Source: Paralvinella palmiformis
Taxonomy: Eukaryota > Annelida > Polychaeta > Terebellida > Alvinellidae
Reading direction: 5' to 3'
Assembly (NCBI GenBank): GCA_025642065.1
Contig: JAODUP010000084.1
Span: forward strand, 444,501 to 508,500
DNA length: 64,000 nt
Every line of letters begins with the position of its first letter. Position 1 is the first letter of the stretch. A program made the position numbers and the translations under genes. This document shows positions 1 through 9,257 of this stretch, piece after piece. Under the pieces are notes generated by a model. The model was not told the DNA's origin, did not search any database, and worked only from the letters and a program-made list of their open reading frames with translations.

Positions 1-240
1 TGATATCTGCCAGCAACCTATTCCCAAAAGTAGGGGCCGCAACATTAAACGCACAATCGCCATATGACTGGCACCTGCAATAGTATCTGACTGGATGACC
101 TGAGTTTCTAATGGTCGCCAGTTCACACAGGTATTCTGGTGCCAAATCATTAATAGATTTATAAGTTATTAATAAAATCTTGAAATGATTACGCTGTCTA
201 ACAGGTGGCCAATGTAGTTTTTTAAGAATTGGGGTGATAT
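1..240. repeat. Dispersed repeat copy, related to 19752-20000
   Basis: This stretch shares an ordered set of short blocks with 19752-20000, including a 'cacaatc(g/a)ccatatga' block, an 'atctgcaatag' block, a 'ggatgac' block and a 'gttcacagaggtatt'-like block. Shared order over more than 150 bases indicates a dispersed repeat family with two diverged copies in the same orientation. It resembles non-coding tails of non-LTR elements, but no open frame supports that assignment. Confidence 0.5.
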
Positions 241-764
241 GATCATATTTTCAAGTATTTGTCACTATGCGAGCTTCTGTAGGCGATTAATGTTAAAATC
301 AAATATGTTTATATATATATATATATATCACCTACCTGCACGTGCGTCACCTACCTACACGTGCGTGTCAAGAGAAAGAGAGAGGGGGGCACTTCATTAC
401 AGGCGTGCACTCCGTGAGACTGAACTGTGCCAGAACTGTGACCGGATTAATGGCATATTTCTCTCCGATGATGACTTATTTTATATGTCACGATTATTAA
501 GGCACTCCACCACTAAATGGTATCAGTGATTACTAACTGGAACAGGCGCCGATGTAAGTTGTATAATACAACATTTAGACCAAAGACCCTAAACAGAAGT
601 GTTATGTTGCCGACTTTAAGCTGAAGCCACATTGGTGACTATTGTCTGGCATTGGTCTGGGATCGTTCTGATAATGATGAGGTGAAATTTTTCCTGTAGG
701 GAGTCGCTCGTTGACCAACACGTGATCAGTGTCGAGGTCAAACAAAAAGCCCGATAGTGTGGTT

Positions 765-1020
765 GACATTTCAGTTCGAATCCCACCCCGATCGGCAGTG
801 CTTGGGGGTGTGTATCACCTCATCGCGTTCGGAGACCGATTGGTTCATTTAACGTGCCGTGTGCATAAAGATGGCCGATAAACGACATCTGTACTTGGAC
901 TATGGGTTTGCCTAACCGCCTGTACTTGGTGCGCCACTGACCTCGATTTTATTCGAGAATATTGGCGCAATAGAAGTTTTGCAATTATTATTATCATCAT
1001 CATCATCATCATCATCGCTG
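765..1020 (+). repeat. SINE-like element with ATT/ATC tail
   Basis: A pol III B-box-like GTTCGAATCCC lies at about 774. It is followed by a body with 'catttaacgtgccgtgtgcataaag', and then a 3' segment ending 'gcgcaatagaag' and an ATT/ATC repeat tail. The last ~75 bases match 63186-63252 closely, so this is a family with at least two copies here. Order of head, body and simple-repeat tail is that of a tRNA-derived SINE. The 5' end is not well defined. Confidence 0.55.
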
Positions 1021-1099
1021 TTGATAATAATAATATTATTGCCGACTATTAAGGACTTTATATCAAAGAATATATTTTAAAGTGGGAGCTTAAATTATG

Positions 1100-1590
1100 G
1101 TTCTAAGACGTTAATTTCTAACTGTTTCGATCGAAGTCTGCTGTATATGCCGACATCCGGCTTTTCCGACGGCCCAGTATCCCGAAAACGGGATATTCCG
1201 ACAATCTCATATTCAGTCCCGCTATGCGCCTGCCACGAACTGTGTCTTGCCAACACGAGATTTCCACGGATTTCCAAACGATTCTAGGAGTCTCTAGGCG
1301 TCTCTACCCGGAGCGCTCCGACAGCCCAGGACAAACAATTCCCCTTCTAGGTGTCGTTAGCTGTAGATGTTTAGCTGCTGTCATGTATGTAGTAACGTCC
1401 CAAAGAGACTGATCCCGTTTCGGAGTAACGGGACGTGATAACAGCGCCATTATCCCCTATTCCTCCTACTGTTCTTGTTACTATGCTCTATTTCCGGGAC
1501 AACTCTGGTGGAATTTAAACACTGATGCAGGCAATTGGAAATAGTTCGGTATTTTTAAAGATATAAATCTGTTACATCAATATAATAAAT
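1100..1590. other. Non-coding flank with a small hairpin
   Basis: No gene is visible. A perfect short hairpin (TATCCCG, loop AAAA, CGGGATA) lies at about 1178-1195 amid several 'ttccgac' words, which recur in the degenerate array at 2099-2310. Confidence 0.35.
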
Positions 1591-1593
1591 ATA

Positions 1594-1663
1594 ATACATT
1601 TTTTGTAAAGCGCCTTAGAGTAACCTTCTTACAGGTTATATAGGGCTCTATATAAATGTTGTA

Positions 1664-1698
<35 letters not shown>
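1594..1698 (+). repeat. SINE 3' tail with (ATT)n
   Basis: The segment runs 'tgtaaagcgccttagag', then about 20 bases, then a 'ctctatataaat' block and about 11 ATT units. The same tail occurs at 20930-20995 and, more diverged, at 54040-54103. It is a 3' module widely shared by invertebrate SINEs; no head is recognisable here, so the copy is 5'-truncated or the head has decayed. Confidence 0.65.
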
Positions 1699-1699
<1 letters not shown>

Positions 1700-1804
1700 G
1701 ACCGAACAGTGGGTAGAAACACTTTTCAAAATATCTGCGACAACGTGTTGCAATACGACGCCGACTATTTTCTGTAGAGATCATAGCTTGTTTGTTTTGT
1801 TGTT

Positions 1805-2031
1805 CGGGAAGAATCCCCAGGCTGTCGCTTATTCGGCACAGCCTCTATGTTGGAGTGGTTGAGAAACGGCCTTCCCCACCACTCACAGGGGAGCAGTACG
1901 GAAAGATGGAGCCGAAATACCCTGAGGGTTGTCACCGCCAGAGTGTTTTACGTCCTCAGGGGATCTTTAACGTCCCCTTTATTTTAAATAATTCAGTGGA
2001 GACGGCAGCGCCATTTAACGGAGCTCATTAG
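1805..2031 (-). repeat. Dispersed repeat related to 32590-32905
   Basis: It shares blocks with 32630-32790 in the same order: 'gagcagta(c/g)', 'aaagatg(g/a)agcc', 'aaatacccatg/ctgag', 'gtcaccgcc..agtgtttta', 'tctttaacgtccc' and 'agcg/tgccattta'. The 32.6 kb copy ends in a tRNA-like head on the minus strand, so the family is probably a minus-strand tRNA-derived SINE. This copy lacks the head. Part of the first block recurs at about 53830. Confidence 0.6.
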
Positions 2032-2098
2032 ATCATAACATCATGTAGACAGCATATACAGCACGTGTTACGTGTATAGGGGTCCGGGGTATTACCTT

Positions 2099-2310
2099 TG
2101 TGCCAACGAGACATTAATCCGACACTCCAACGTTCCGACATTCCATTGTTCCAACAATCCTTTACTCCGATAACACACTGTTTCCACAACCCATCATTCA
2201 GAAAGCCCACTGTTCCGACAATCTATAGCTCCGACGGTCCCATGTTTTGATAAGTATGTTATGAGGTGTCAGTGCAATATACCAGTGTTCCGACATCCCC
2301 TTGTTCCGAC
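2099..2310. repeat. Degenerate minisatellite built on TTCCGACA
   Basis: Words such as 'ttccgaca', 'ctccgaca', 'ttccaaca' and 'ctccgacg' recur about every 10-25 bases through this stretch. Related words occur at 1140-1205. This looks like a decayed short tandem array. No coding frame is convincing. Confidence 0.45.
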
Positions 2311-2475
2311 TCTGTAGTACTATCTTTATAGTAGAGTATAAACGTCAAAGTATATGAAGCGTGGCGGTTGCTGGCCAATATTCACACTGCGGTGAGAGCT
2401 TGGACCCTAGATGTTTTTTTTTTTCAGACTCGCTGTAAATTTCGACTCCACAGTATCGAAAAAACATCGTAAATG

Positions 2476-2478
<3 letters not shown>

Positions 2479-2510
<32 letters not shown>
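2479..2510. repeat. (TA)n microsatellite
   Basis: An uninterrupted TA run about 30 bases long. Confidence 0.9.
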
Positions 2511-2514
<4 letters not shown>

Positions 2515-2519
2515 ATAAA

Positions 2520-3055
2520 GCATGTATTAAGCAGTGTATTCCCCGCAGGCGCTGCACATCTTGATAATAAATAATAGCAATAATAAGAAATATGATAAGC
2601 ATATTAAGGTTAGCCTGTATTACAGTAAAGCTAAATGAAATAAATACGGTTTTTTTCATGGCATTTGAATGTTGCAACAGTCTTCATGGATCCGGCGACT
2701 TCTGGGAGGGCATTCCATACAGTTGCAGCTTGGTAGATGAAAGTCCGGTCTCCTGCCGTCTTGAGGCGAGTCTATAGGGGACAACAAGAATATCCTTGGA
2801 ACTAGACGCCCAGTTGCCACTGCCCTTCGTGCATTGTCAACAGATCAACAGACATACGAGGGTGCATCACCTTTCAGTGCTAATCAACAGTATGAACAGT
2901 AAACAGTATGACCTTGCACTTCATACGCTCTTCTACAGCTGGATGGATGGGTGTTGTTTAAAGCGCTTCTACGGTGTGGACTCTTTAAGATCGGGGGCTA
3001 TGAGGTCATGTTTTTACATCGTGAATTTGCTGTTGGAGTTTATGAATGAGTGGGG
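2520..3055. other. Non-coding, possible LINE-derived sequence
   Basis: No exon is supported. The part from about 2660 to 2960 has the look of the non-coding tail of an L2/CR1-like element ('gggagggcattccata'), judged only from general familiarity. Nothing else in the window matches it. Confidence 0.25.
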
Positions 3056-3059
3056 GTGA

Positions 3060-3591
3060 GTGGGGGAGTGAGTGGTGGTTTTGGGGGTTTGAGTGAGTGA
3101 GTGAAGTTGGTGAGTCGAGTGGAGTGATGAGTGAGTGAGTGAGTGAGTTTGAAGTGAGTGAGTGTGTGGTGTGTGAGTGAGTGAGTTGATAGTAAAGTAG
3201 ATGAGTTGGGTTATCAGTAAAGATGAAATTTTTGAACAAGTGATCGAGTTAGGATGAGTGAGTGAGTGAGTGAGTGAGTGAGTGAGTGAGTGAGTGAGTG
3301 AGTGAGTGAGTGAGTGAGTGAGTGAGTGGTGAGTGAGTGAGTGAGTGAGTGAGTGAGTGAGTGAGTGAGTGAGTGAGTGAGTGAGTGGTGAGTGAGTGAG
3401 TGAGTGAGTGAGTGAGTGGTGGTGAGTGGTGAGTGGTGAGTGAGTGAGTGAGTGAGTGAGTGAGTGAGTGAGTGAGTGTGAGTGAGTGAGTGAGTGAGTG
3501 AGTGAGTGAGTGAGTGAGTGAGTGAGTGAGTGAGTGAGTGAGTGAGTGAGTGAGTGAGTGAGTGAGTGAGTGAGTGAGTGAGTGAGTGACG
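3060..3591. repeat. (GAGT)n tetranucleotide array
   Basis: A tetranucleotide array over 500 bases long. The left part (3060-3240) is degenerate; the right part (3254-3591) is nearly pure, with occasional 'gtgagtgg' interruptions. The long minus-strand Leu-Thr-His-Ser frames across it come from the repeat itself and are not genes. Confidence 0.95.
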
Positions 3592-3599
3592 ACTTTCTG

Positions 3600-5140
3600 G
3601 GGAGACATCCGACAAATATCAGTTCGAGTCACATTCGAAGCTACAACCGAGACTTTTAATAGCCCACTGAACCATTCGGTAATTGGGGGGTTGGTGGTAG
3701 GCGGCACCCCTCTCCCCTACACAAACACACGCCTACGACGAAGTCAACAAAAACCAACGATACAGCTAGGGCCTCTTACGATGCGGGCGCGGTCTTTTCT
3801 GATACATCGATCGGGGTCGGTTACGTGGTGAAGCTATCTAGGCACGAGCGACGATACTCCAACAAAAGAAGAACCGTTAACACAGGAAAGAGTAGCGTGT
3901 ATAACCTAACTATACGGCATTCTAAATAATTGGTGAGCGTGTTGTTTATCTGAGCCCCAGTCACGGTCGATGTATAATACGTCCCCAGCCCACGGTAACA
4001 CTACCATATGACACCCCCCCCCCCCTCCGAGATAGAACTTACCTAGAGTAACAACTATACGGCTATATGTGGATGGATATGCATAGAGCGTTCGAGTGTA
4101 TTCTGGTCTAGATAACCGACTATAGGCTGTGCGTTCGTGTATGATATGTCGGACGGCATCGAGATTAGACATCCGCTGGTCGGACAAAAGCAGTGGGCAG
4201 TGGGGTGTAGACGTTTGTATGGGAGTGTCGGAACGACGGAATGTCGGACGAGTGGGTTTGTCGCGGGCACAGAGCGGACGACCGTGAGCACCACCGAGCG
4301 TAGAATAATGAAGCGGTTCGGTCGAATCGAATCGAACACGTCGTCGATATTATAATAGTCGCATGACTCCGAAACACGGGCGGGCGCACAACGGTAACAA
4401 CAACGAAATCAACCGCGACGACAATAACAACAACAACAACAACAACAACATCGCACCCACTCGGCCCATACCCCGGCATCTAGACCACCTATGACTAAGC
4501 TCGGCGGAGACCTTGACAGCTAAACTAAAGTAAACCAAAAAGCGGAACAGACCGTTTTCAAAGAAGGCCAAATATTTACTCGGTATTTGGCGCACATTAG
4601 CATACATTAACCGGGCTCCCACCCCCATCCCCTCCCTACACCTTTGTAGCCGCCCGTCGCCATCCGCTTAACGCCGCGCAATAAGCCACCCCTCTCTGTT
4701 CGTTCTGTACGCAAACAAACAAACAAACAAACGCCACGCACAAATAAACCACCACCAAACCAACAATCGGCCTTCATTTTCTTCTTCTTTTTTTAAATAA
4801 TTTATCGCTCATCTTCCAAGGACGCGTGCTAAATTCTGTCGACTGTTGACAATAGTAAAAGGACAGGTCCGGAGACGAACGTGGCGTCGTGTTGATAATG
4901 GACCCCCAATTATAAGTTCCTTCCTTTCAGAACGGGACCATGTCGGTTACGTTCGACGGACGCTGTCGTAACCCAGCTGGTGGCGGGGTATGGCGTTGGA
5001 GACTGGCTGGGTCGCGGGATCGAATCTCGGTATTTAATAACGCCGTTTTGAGTTGGTTCATCGATCGTTCCAATTCTCGACAAAGAAGCCCCTGGACAAT
5101 ATGTCTCACCGACTGCCTGCCTGCCTGAATGACTGCCTGA
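3600..5140. other. GC-richer intergenic stretch without a supported gene
   Basis: CpG is more frequent here than in the surrounding DNA. It holds a C run (about 4013-4024), a CAA run (4429-4450) and a possible pol III B-box (GGGATCGAATCTC near 5015). Open frames on both strands are short and mutually overlapping with no splice-site support. A distal promoter or an untranslated exon cannot be excluded. Confidence 0.3.
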
Positions 5141-5149
5141 ATGACTGCC

Positions 5150-5263
5150 TGAATGAATGACTGACTGACTGACTGACTGACTGACTGACTGACTCACTCA
5201 CTCACTCATGGTGTCTAGCTAGGAGCGATTCTATTTATGTGCGAAGATTTAGTTACTCACGCC

Positions 5264-5313
<50 letters not shown>
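5150..5313. repeat. Compound microsatellites (GACT)n, (CACT)n, (CA)n, (TA)n
   Basis: Four simple repeats in close succession: GACT units at about 5157-5192, CACT units to about 5207, CA at 5264-5288 and TA at 5289-5313. Confidence 0.9.
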
Positions 5314-5848
5314 GCGTGGCTCAGTTTTGGTGATGTAAGCCAAAGCGTAAACGAGGACCATTTATTACAGATCGTCGAGTGAGTGGCCGGATTTAACCCA
5401 TTCAACAGTCGATCCAGGATAGCCGGTAATAGGGCATCAGGAGTTAGACTCCAACGGTCATGGCGTGTACTTGATCAACACGATTTAATGCAGTATTAAG
5501 GATTTTAAATTAATGTTCACACCTTATGAACATTTAGATACTAAGATAGACTACAGACGATGGCCACGTCAGCTTGTTGACAACGCGTGTCCTGAGTTTG
5601 TTTGTTTGTTTTTTAGGCACATACATACCTTGAGAATTTTGCATACCGCCATTATCTAACAAACTGGGTGTACTAACGGGTGATATCAGGCTATATTAGC
5701 TAATATTGGTATGATGACGCGCACCCACGCACGCACACATATATACTTGCATGCACACACACACACAGGCACGCACATACATACATACACTCGGAATACG
5801 GGTATCGTTCACATAGGTTTCATACAATCATACAATCAGAACATATAA

Positions 5849-6031
5849 ATGTCAGACAAACAGAATACACAAACATCAAATGGGCCTAATCGCAATACAC
5901 AAATATCGTACAATCAGAACATACGGATATCTGATAATCATAACACGCAGGTATCGCGCAACCAGACCACAGAAATCCCACAGAAAGATACGACACACGT
6001 CCAGAATCTCAACAGTAAAACCTCGAAATAG
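5849..6031 (+). repeat. 24-bp degenerate minisatellite, open in one frame
   Basis: The sequence has a clear period of 24 bases for about six units. In one plus-strand frame it stays open for 60 codons and reads as an eight-residue degenerate repeat: Asn-Thr-Gln-Ile/Val/Thr-Ser, then two or three variable residues rich in Asn and Gln. Units begin near 5890, 5914, 5938, 5962 and 5986. No signal peptide, known domain or splice site supports a protein, and a 24-base period keeps frame automatically. It is therefore called a repeat, with coding potential only as an alternative. Confidence 0.6.
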
Positions 6032-6845
6032 AACAATAAACCTTACGATTATGGAAGAGCTAAAAACTACAAACAGTTTGTGATCATCAATCGATTAATT
6101 GGCTATATCTAACCGTCGCCAATCGTTTGTCATTGTAACGGTTCACGTCACTTAACACATGTTCATATGGGGGGGGGGGTTATGATGGTGGGGTCCTTTA
6201 TTCCAATGGCACGATTCGGATCACTTATCTCGGATCGTCTCCGAAGCGAGTCACCTTTGTCCTGGGGCACTAATCATCATTCGTAATAGACTTCTCAAAG
6301 CCGCCCGACAGGTAACAACCAGCCTATTATACCTAAGCCGAAAACTGATTTATCATATAGTTCACGATTAGAAGCATCCATGGAGCTGAACCTGACCCAA
6401 ATTACAGGTGGGACCGGCGTCCGCTAATCCGGACCATACGGTGGAAAAAACTGGACAAAGTTGGCTATTAGGAAGATTATCTGAGGCCATATTAGGTCTG
6501 TGAATGTTAGCTATTGGACGAAACTTCGTGGCTCGGCCAGCGAGCTGCGTGTGTTGTGTGTGTGTAGTGTAGTGTGTGCCACGTGATTTAAGATTGTTTA
6601 TGAAGGTGTGGCCATGGGGGGGTCACTTCGTGTTATGTGGGCCGGGGAGGACTTTTGATCTCATGGCTGTCGTATGGTGGAGTTTTGCGCTTACAGTTTG
6701 ATGTACTCGTTGTGTAAGATAGATACGATATGCTCGTTTAAAGAAATTAGTGGGAGATTCTGAGATGAAATGAGAATGCCTGACCTCGAGCTGTTATTTT
6801 GAATATTTAATAATTTGCAATAAATATTTACGCTGTGCAACGCTA
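6030..6845. other. Unassigned flank
   Basis: I see no gene. The stretch contains a G run at about 6170-6179 and GT-rich DNA near 6547-6580. There is no repeat copy shared with the rest of the window that I can recognise. Confidence 0.3.
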
Positions 6846-6848
6846 GAA

Positions 6849-6977
6849 TAATATATATATATATATATATATAGTGTGTGTGTGTGTGTATGTTTCGAAA
6901 TGTTTCAAAAATTGTAAGCAACAAAGCTTAATTGTCTCATTTCGCCAACACACACACCACTCAACACAGACACACAT

Positions 6978-7027
<50 letters not shown>

Positions 7028-7048
7028 GTGCGTGTGTGCGTGTTAATA

Positions 7049-7088
<40 letters not shown>

Positions 7089-7201
7089 GGATTTTATTTA
7101 GAAGCTAATATTTGGGAGGTAAAGAAAACATGTAAACCTATATTTATACACGCCTGGACTACTTACAAAGAGCTTCTCAGACACACACACACACACACAC
7201 A
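6849..7201. repeat. Cluster of AT/GT/CA/CATA microsatellites
   Basis: AT then GT runs at 6849-6892, CA and CATA runs at 6950-7026, a long AT run at about 7051-7085, and a CA run at 7180-7201. The frames across it are repeat-encoded. Confidence 0.9.
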
Positions 7202-7254
7202 GGAAAGCATACACAACGCTACATTAGTCGTATTGTGAGAGATACCCCCCTCAG

Positions 7255-7345
7255 AGTATGACAAGTGCTACTATTGGGTGTGAGTGGGTGTGGCTTGATG
7301 GTTCCCCGGATGTTCAGGGTGTGGTAATGACATCTTGCCAGCAAG
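7255..7345 (+). promoter_or_regulatory. KLF: Proximal leader/promoter of the long KLF form, two CACCC boxes
   Basis: Just before the start codon at 7346 lie GGGTGTGGC (7286-7294) and AGGGTGTGG (7316-7324). Their complements, GCCACACCC and CCACACCCT, match the CACCC element bound by KLF zinc fingers. A further GGGTGTGAG lies at 7276. An in-frame TGA at 7328-7330 closes the reading frame upstream of the start. Whether this is promoter or transcribed leader is unknown, since no start site can be seen. Confidence 0.45.
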
Positions 7346-7469
7346 ATGGCGGCCCGGGGAAAGCGAAGTCGTCGCTCTACGAAAACAAATGAACATTGCC
7401 GACCGAAAACTAGCGATCGCATAGAAACTGATAGCGAAACGGCATCGTTGGATAGCAATTCGAACTTCA
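7346..7469 (+). CDS. KLF: KLF exon 1 (long form), N-terminus; donor uncertain
   Basis: The ATG sits in a strong context (AAGATGGCG) behind an in-frame stop at 7328. The frame starts MAARGKRSRR, a basic cluster, then becomes Ser/Thr/Asp-rich. It lies just upstream of exon 2 and would supply the phase exon 2 needs. The given end uses donor A|GTAGGT, leaving one base, which pairs with the two bases at the start of exon 2. Another phase-1 donor is A|GTATAT after 7526. Donors after 7510 or 7513 would fit if exon 2 began at 8317. CpG-rich sequence continues to about 7510, which favours one of the later donors. The exon is thus supported by start context and phase only; no known domain is present. 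Confidence 0.55.
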
Positions 7470-8314
7470 GTAGGTATTCGGGGAGACGATCGTCCACTGG
7501 CGACGTCTCAGTAGTAACTTTCTTTAGTATATTTGCGTGTGTTATATATACACATTACATACACTAACACACTCTAGATCTAGAATCGTTTGGTTATATG
7601 GCGGAATGACGTGGGGCCCTCTATGGGGAAGGCCACAGGATAATGGCCGTACGCCTATTTGTTTATGTCGATGTCGTAACTTACCGCTGGGCCAAGAGAT
7701 ATATACTAAATATATGTGTGTGTGTGTGTCGCGTATGGGCGCACGTGTGTGTAGTACATGATATAACTAAGTTACTAAGTATATCTTATACAGGGAATAC
7801 AGTAGAGTCTAGACTCCAGTTAGTTACCAGATTATATTGCCTATTTTTATGTGCCGTGGGTCAGTGTTAACCTATAAAACAAGCATGACGTGCTCTTATT
7901 ATAAGACCACCTCAGGCTCATGCTTGTTTTATAAGGCTTACACTTCCATTGAAATGTTGGGTATTGATGTCTGATGGCAGAACACTTGTTGTCAGAATTG
8001 AGGCACTTCCTTCTGAACTACAGTCATTGTGGTTAATGGCATTGTAATCCTGTTTGGATTATAACAAACAAATGACAACTTAATTTTTTGGTTAAAATAG
8101 TCACTATATATCCTTATATGTGTCTAGTTTTTGGCCCGTGAAAGAGAATCATCCATTTTAATCGGGTCAGTGTGTCATCTGCTTAAGAAAACTGAGTTCC
8201 CAGGACTTCGAGATATATTGATATTTTCAGGTTAATGATGAATGAAATGTGCCCCAGTAATGATATTTGTTACCATTAGTGGATATCCAATTAAACTATT
8301 GTTTTATTTTCTAG
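7470..8314 (+). other. KLF: KLF intron 1 (approximate left edge)
   Basis: Non-coding stretch between exons 1 and 2. Its only notable content is a hairpin at 7873-7933, described separately. Confidence 0.4.
7873..7933. repeat. Perfect 16-bp inverted repeat (hairpin)
   Basis: TATAAAACAAGCATGA at 7873-7888 is exactly complementary to TCATGCTTGTTTTATA at 7918-7933, with a loop of 29 bases that holds a smaller palindrome (CTTAT-T-ATAAG). Flanking CC/GG can pair with one bulge. It may be a small foldback element or a structured RNA. Confidence 0.75.
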
Positions 8315-8414
8315 AGCTAAACACAGATGAGTGCAAACCAGAATGGCTTCCTGCAACAGATGTAGCTAAACAAGAGGATAGACAAGATGATGATGGAATG
8401 GAAGATAGCCATAG
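8315..8414 (+). CDS. KLF: KLF exon 2, acidic linker
   Basis: A good acceptor (TTTTATTTTCTAG) precedes the exon and a GTTGGT donor follows. It encodes LNTDECKPEWLPATD and then an acidic stretch (QEDRQDDDGMEDSH). The exon ends with two bases (AG) that are completed by the first base of exon 3 to Ser, giving the uninterrupted junction EDSH-S-DASIEQ. That exact phase match across a 16-kb intron, with matching acidic composition on both sides, is the main support. The two-base shift acceptor CTAGAG at 8316 is an alternative. No known domain is visible. Confidence 0.6.
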
Positions 8415-9199
8415 GTTGGTGTCATAAATAAAGGCTATGCCTATCTCTGTTATCTCCCTCTATAACTGGATGCTACCAGGGTATGGGGGGGGGTTCACCC
8501 TCCCTATTTTATCATCCACATTCTGTAACCACAGCAATAAAAGATGGCAGTTCTCGTAATCCAACAGACAGCCATAAGGTCGAAATTGTGGAATGTTTTG
8601 GAGGTTAATTTATAAAACCATTCCAATATTAGCCATGGAGAGATCCCTAGAGTGGAAATAAAAAAATAATTACCTTGATAACATTTATGGAAGCTGACTG
8701 ATCATGTGTAGTTGTTACTGTTTTTCCATTTATGAATTTTGATCAGGGCCAATGTTGAGGGGGTTCCAGGATATGTCCACTTCCTGGTTTCTAAATAGCA
8801 AGTGAGCCAGAAATTATACACTTAATCAGTTGGCAATCATTTATAATATAGGTCTGATAAGCCACAAATACATCATATAAATGCTAGGAAGTTTCAGCCT
8901 GCCCCTGACCTAACCCAGGATCTTAGGAGCATGGGCTGTTCAGAAATTTTTTCACATCTTTCAGGTCTCACCATGATTGTAATCCAATTCATGCAGAATG
9001 TGTTTTCTGGCGTTCAGTTCATTTTGTTCAGGGCGTGTCTACCAGAAGGTAGAGGACAATTTGAATGAGAAATCTTCCACTCATTGCCTGTCTTCTGCAT
9101 TCAACCATATAATGGATAGCCCACACATGCAGTGTGTTGCTTTCATATGCCTGTGGATGAGATTTGGGAAGGGTTTTGTAGCATGGCATGTTTATTGCT

Positions 9200-9257
9200 G
9201 AAAATACAAAGCAAACTGTATATTTATCCAAATATATACAATTTGCTTTGTATTTTC
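9200..9257. repeat. Inverted repeat, about 24-bp arms
   Basis: The left arm 'gaaaatacaaagcaaactg' and its TA-rich continuation pair with the right arm ending 'atttgctttgtattttc', with about one mismatch and a loop near 10 bases. It is a short foldback, possibly a decayed MITE. Confidence 0.7.

Noticed and set aside
2592..2777. Open frame of 61 codons at 2.6 kb
   Set aside because: Short, no motif, and within likely repeat-derived DNA.
3214..3707. Minus-strand open frames of 133 and 152 codons rich in Leu-Thr-His-Ser
   Set aside because: They are the translation of the GAGT array; a four-base repeat without stops stays open in all frames.
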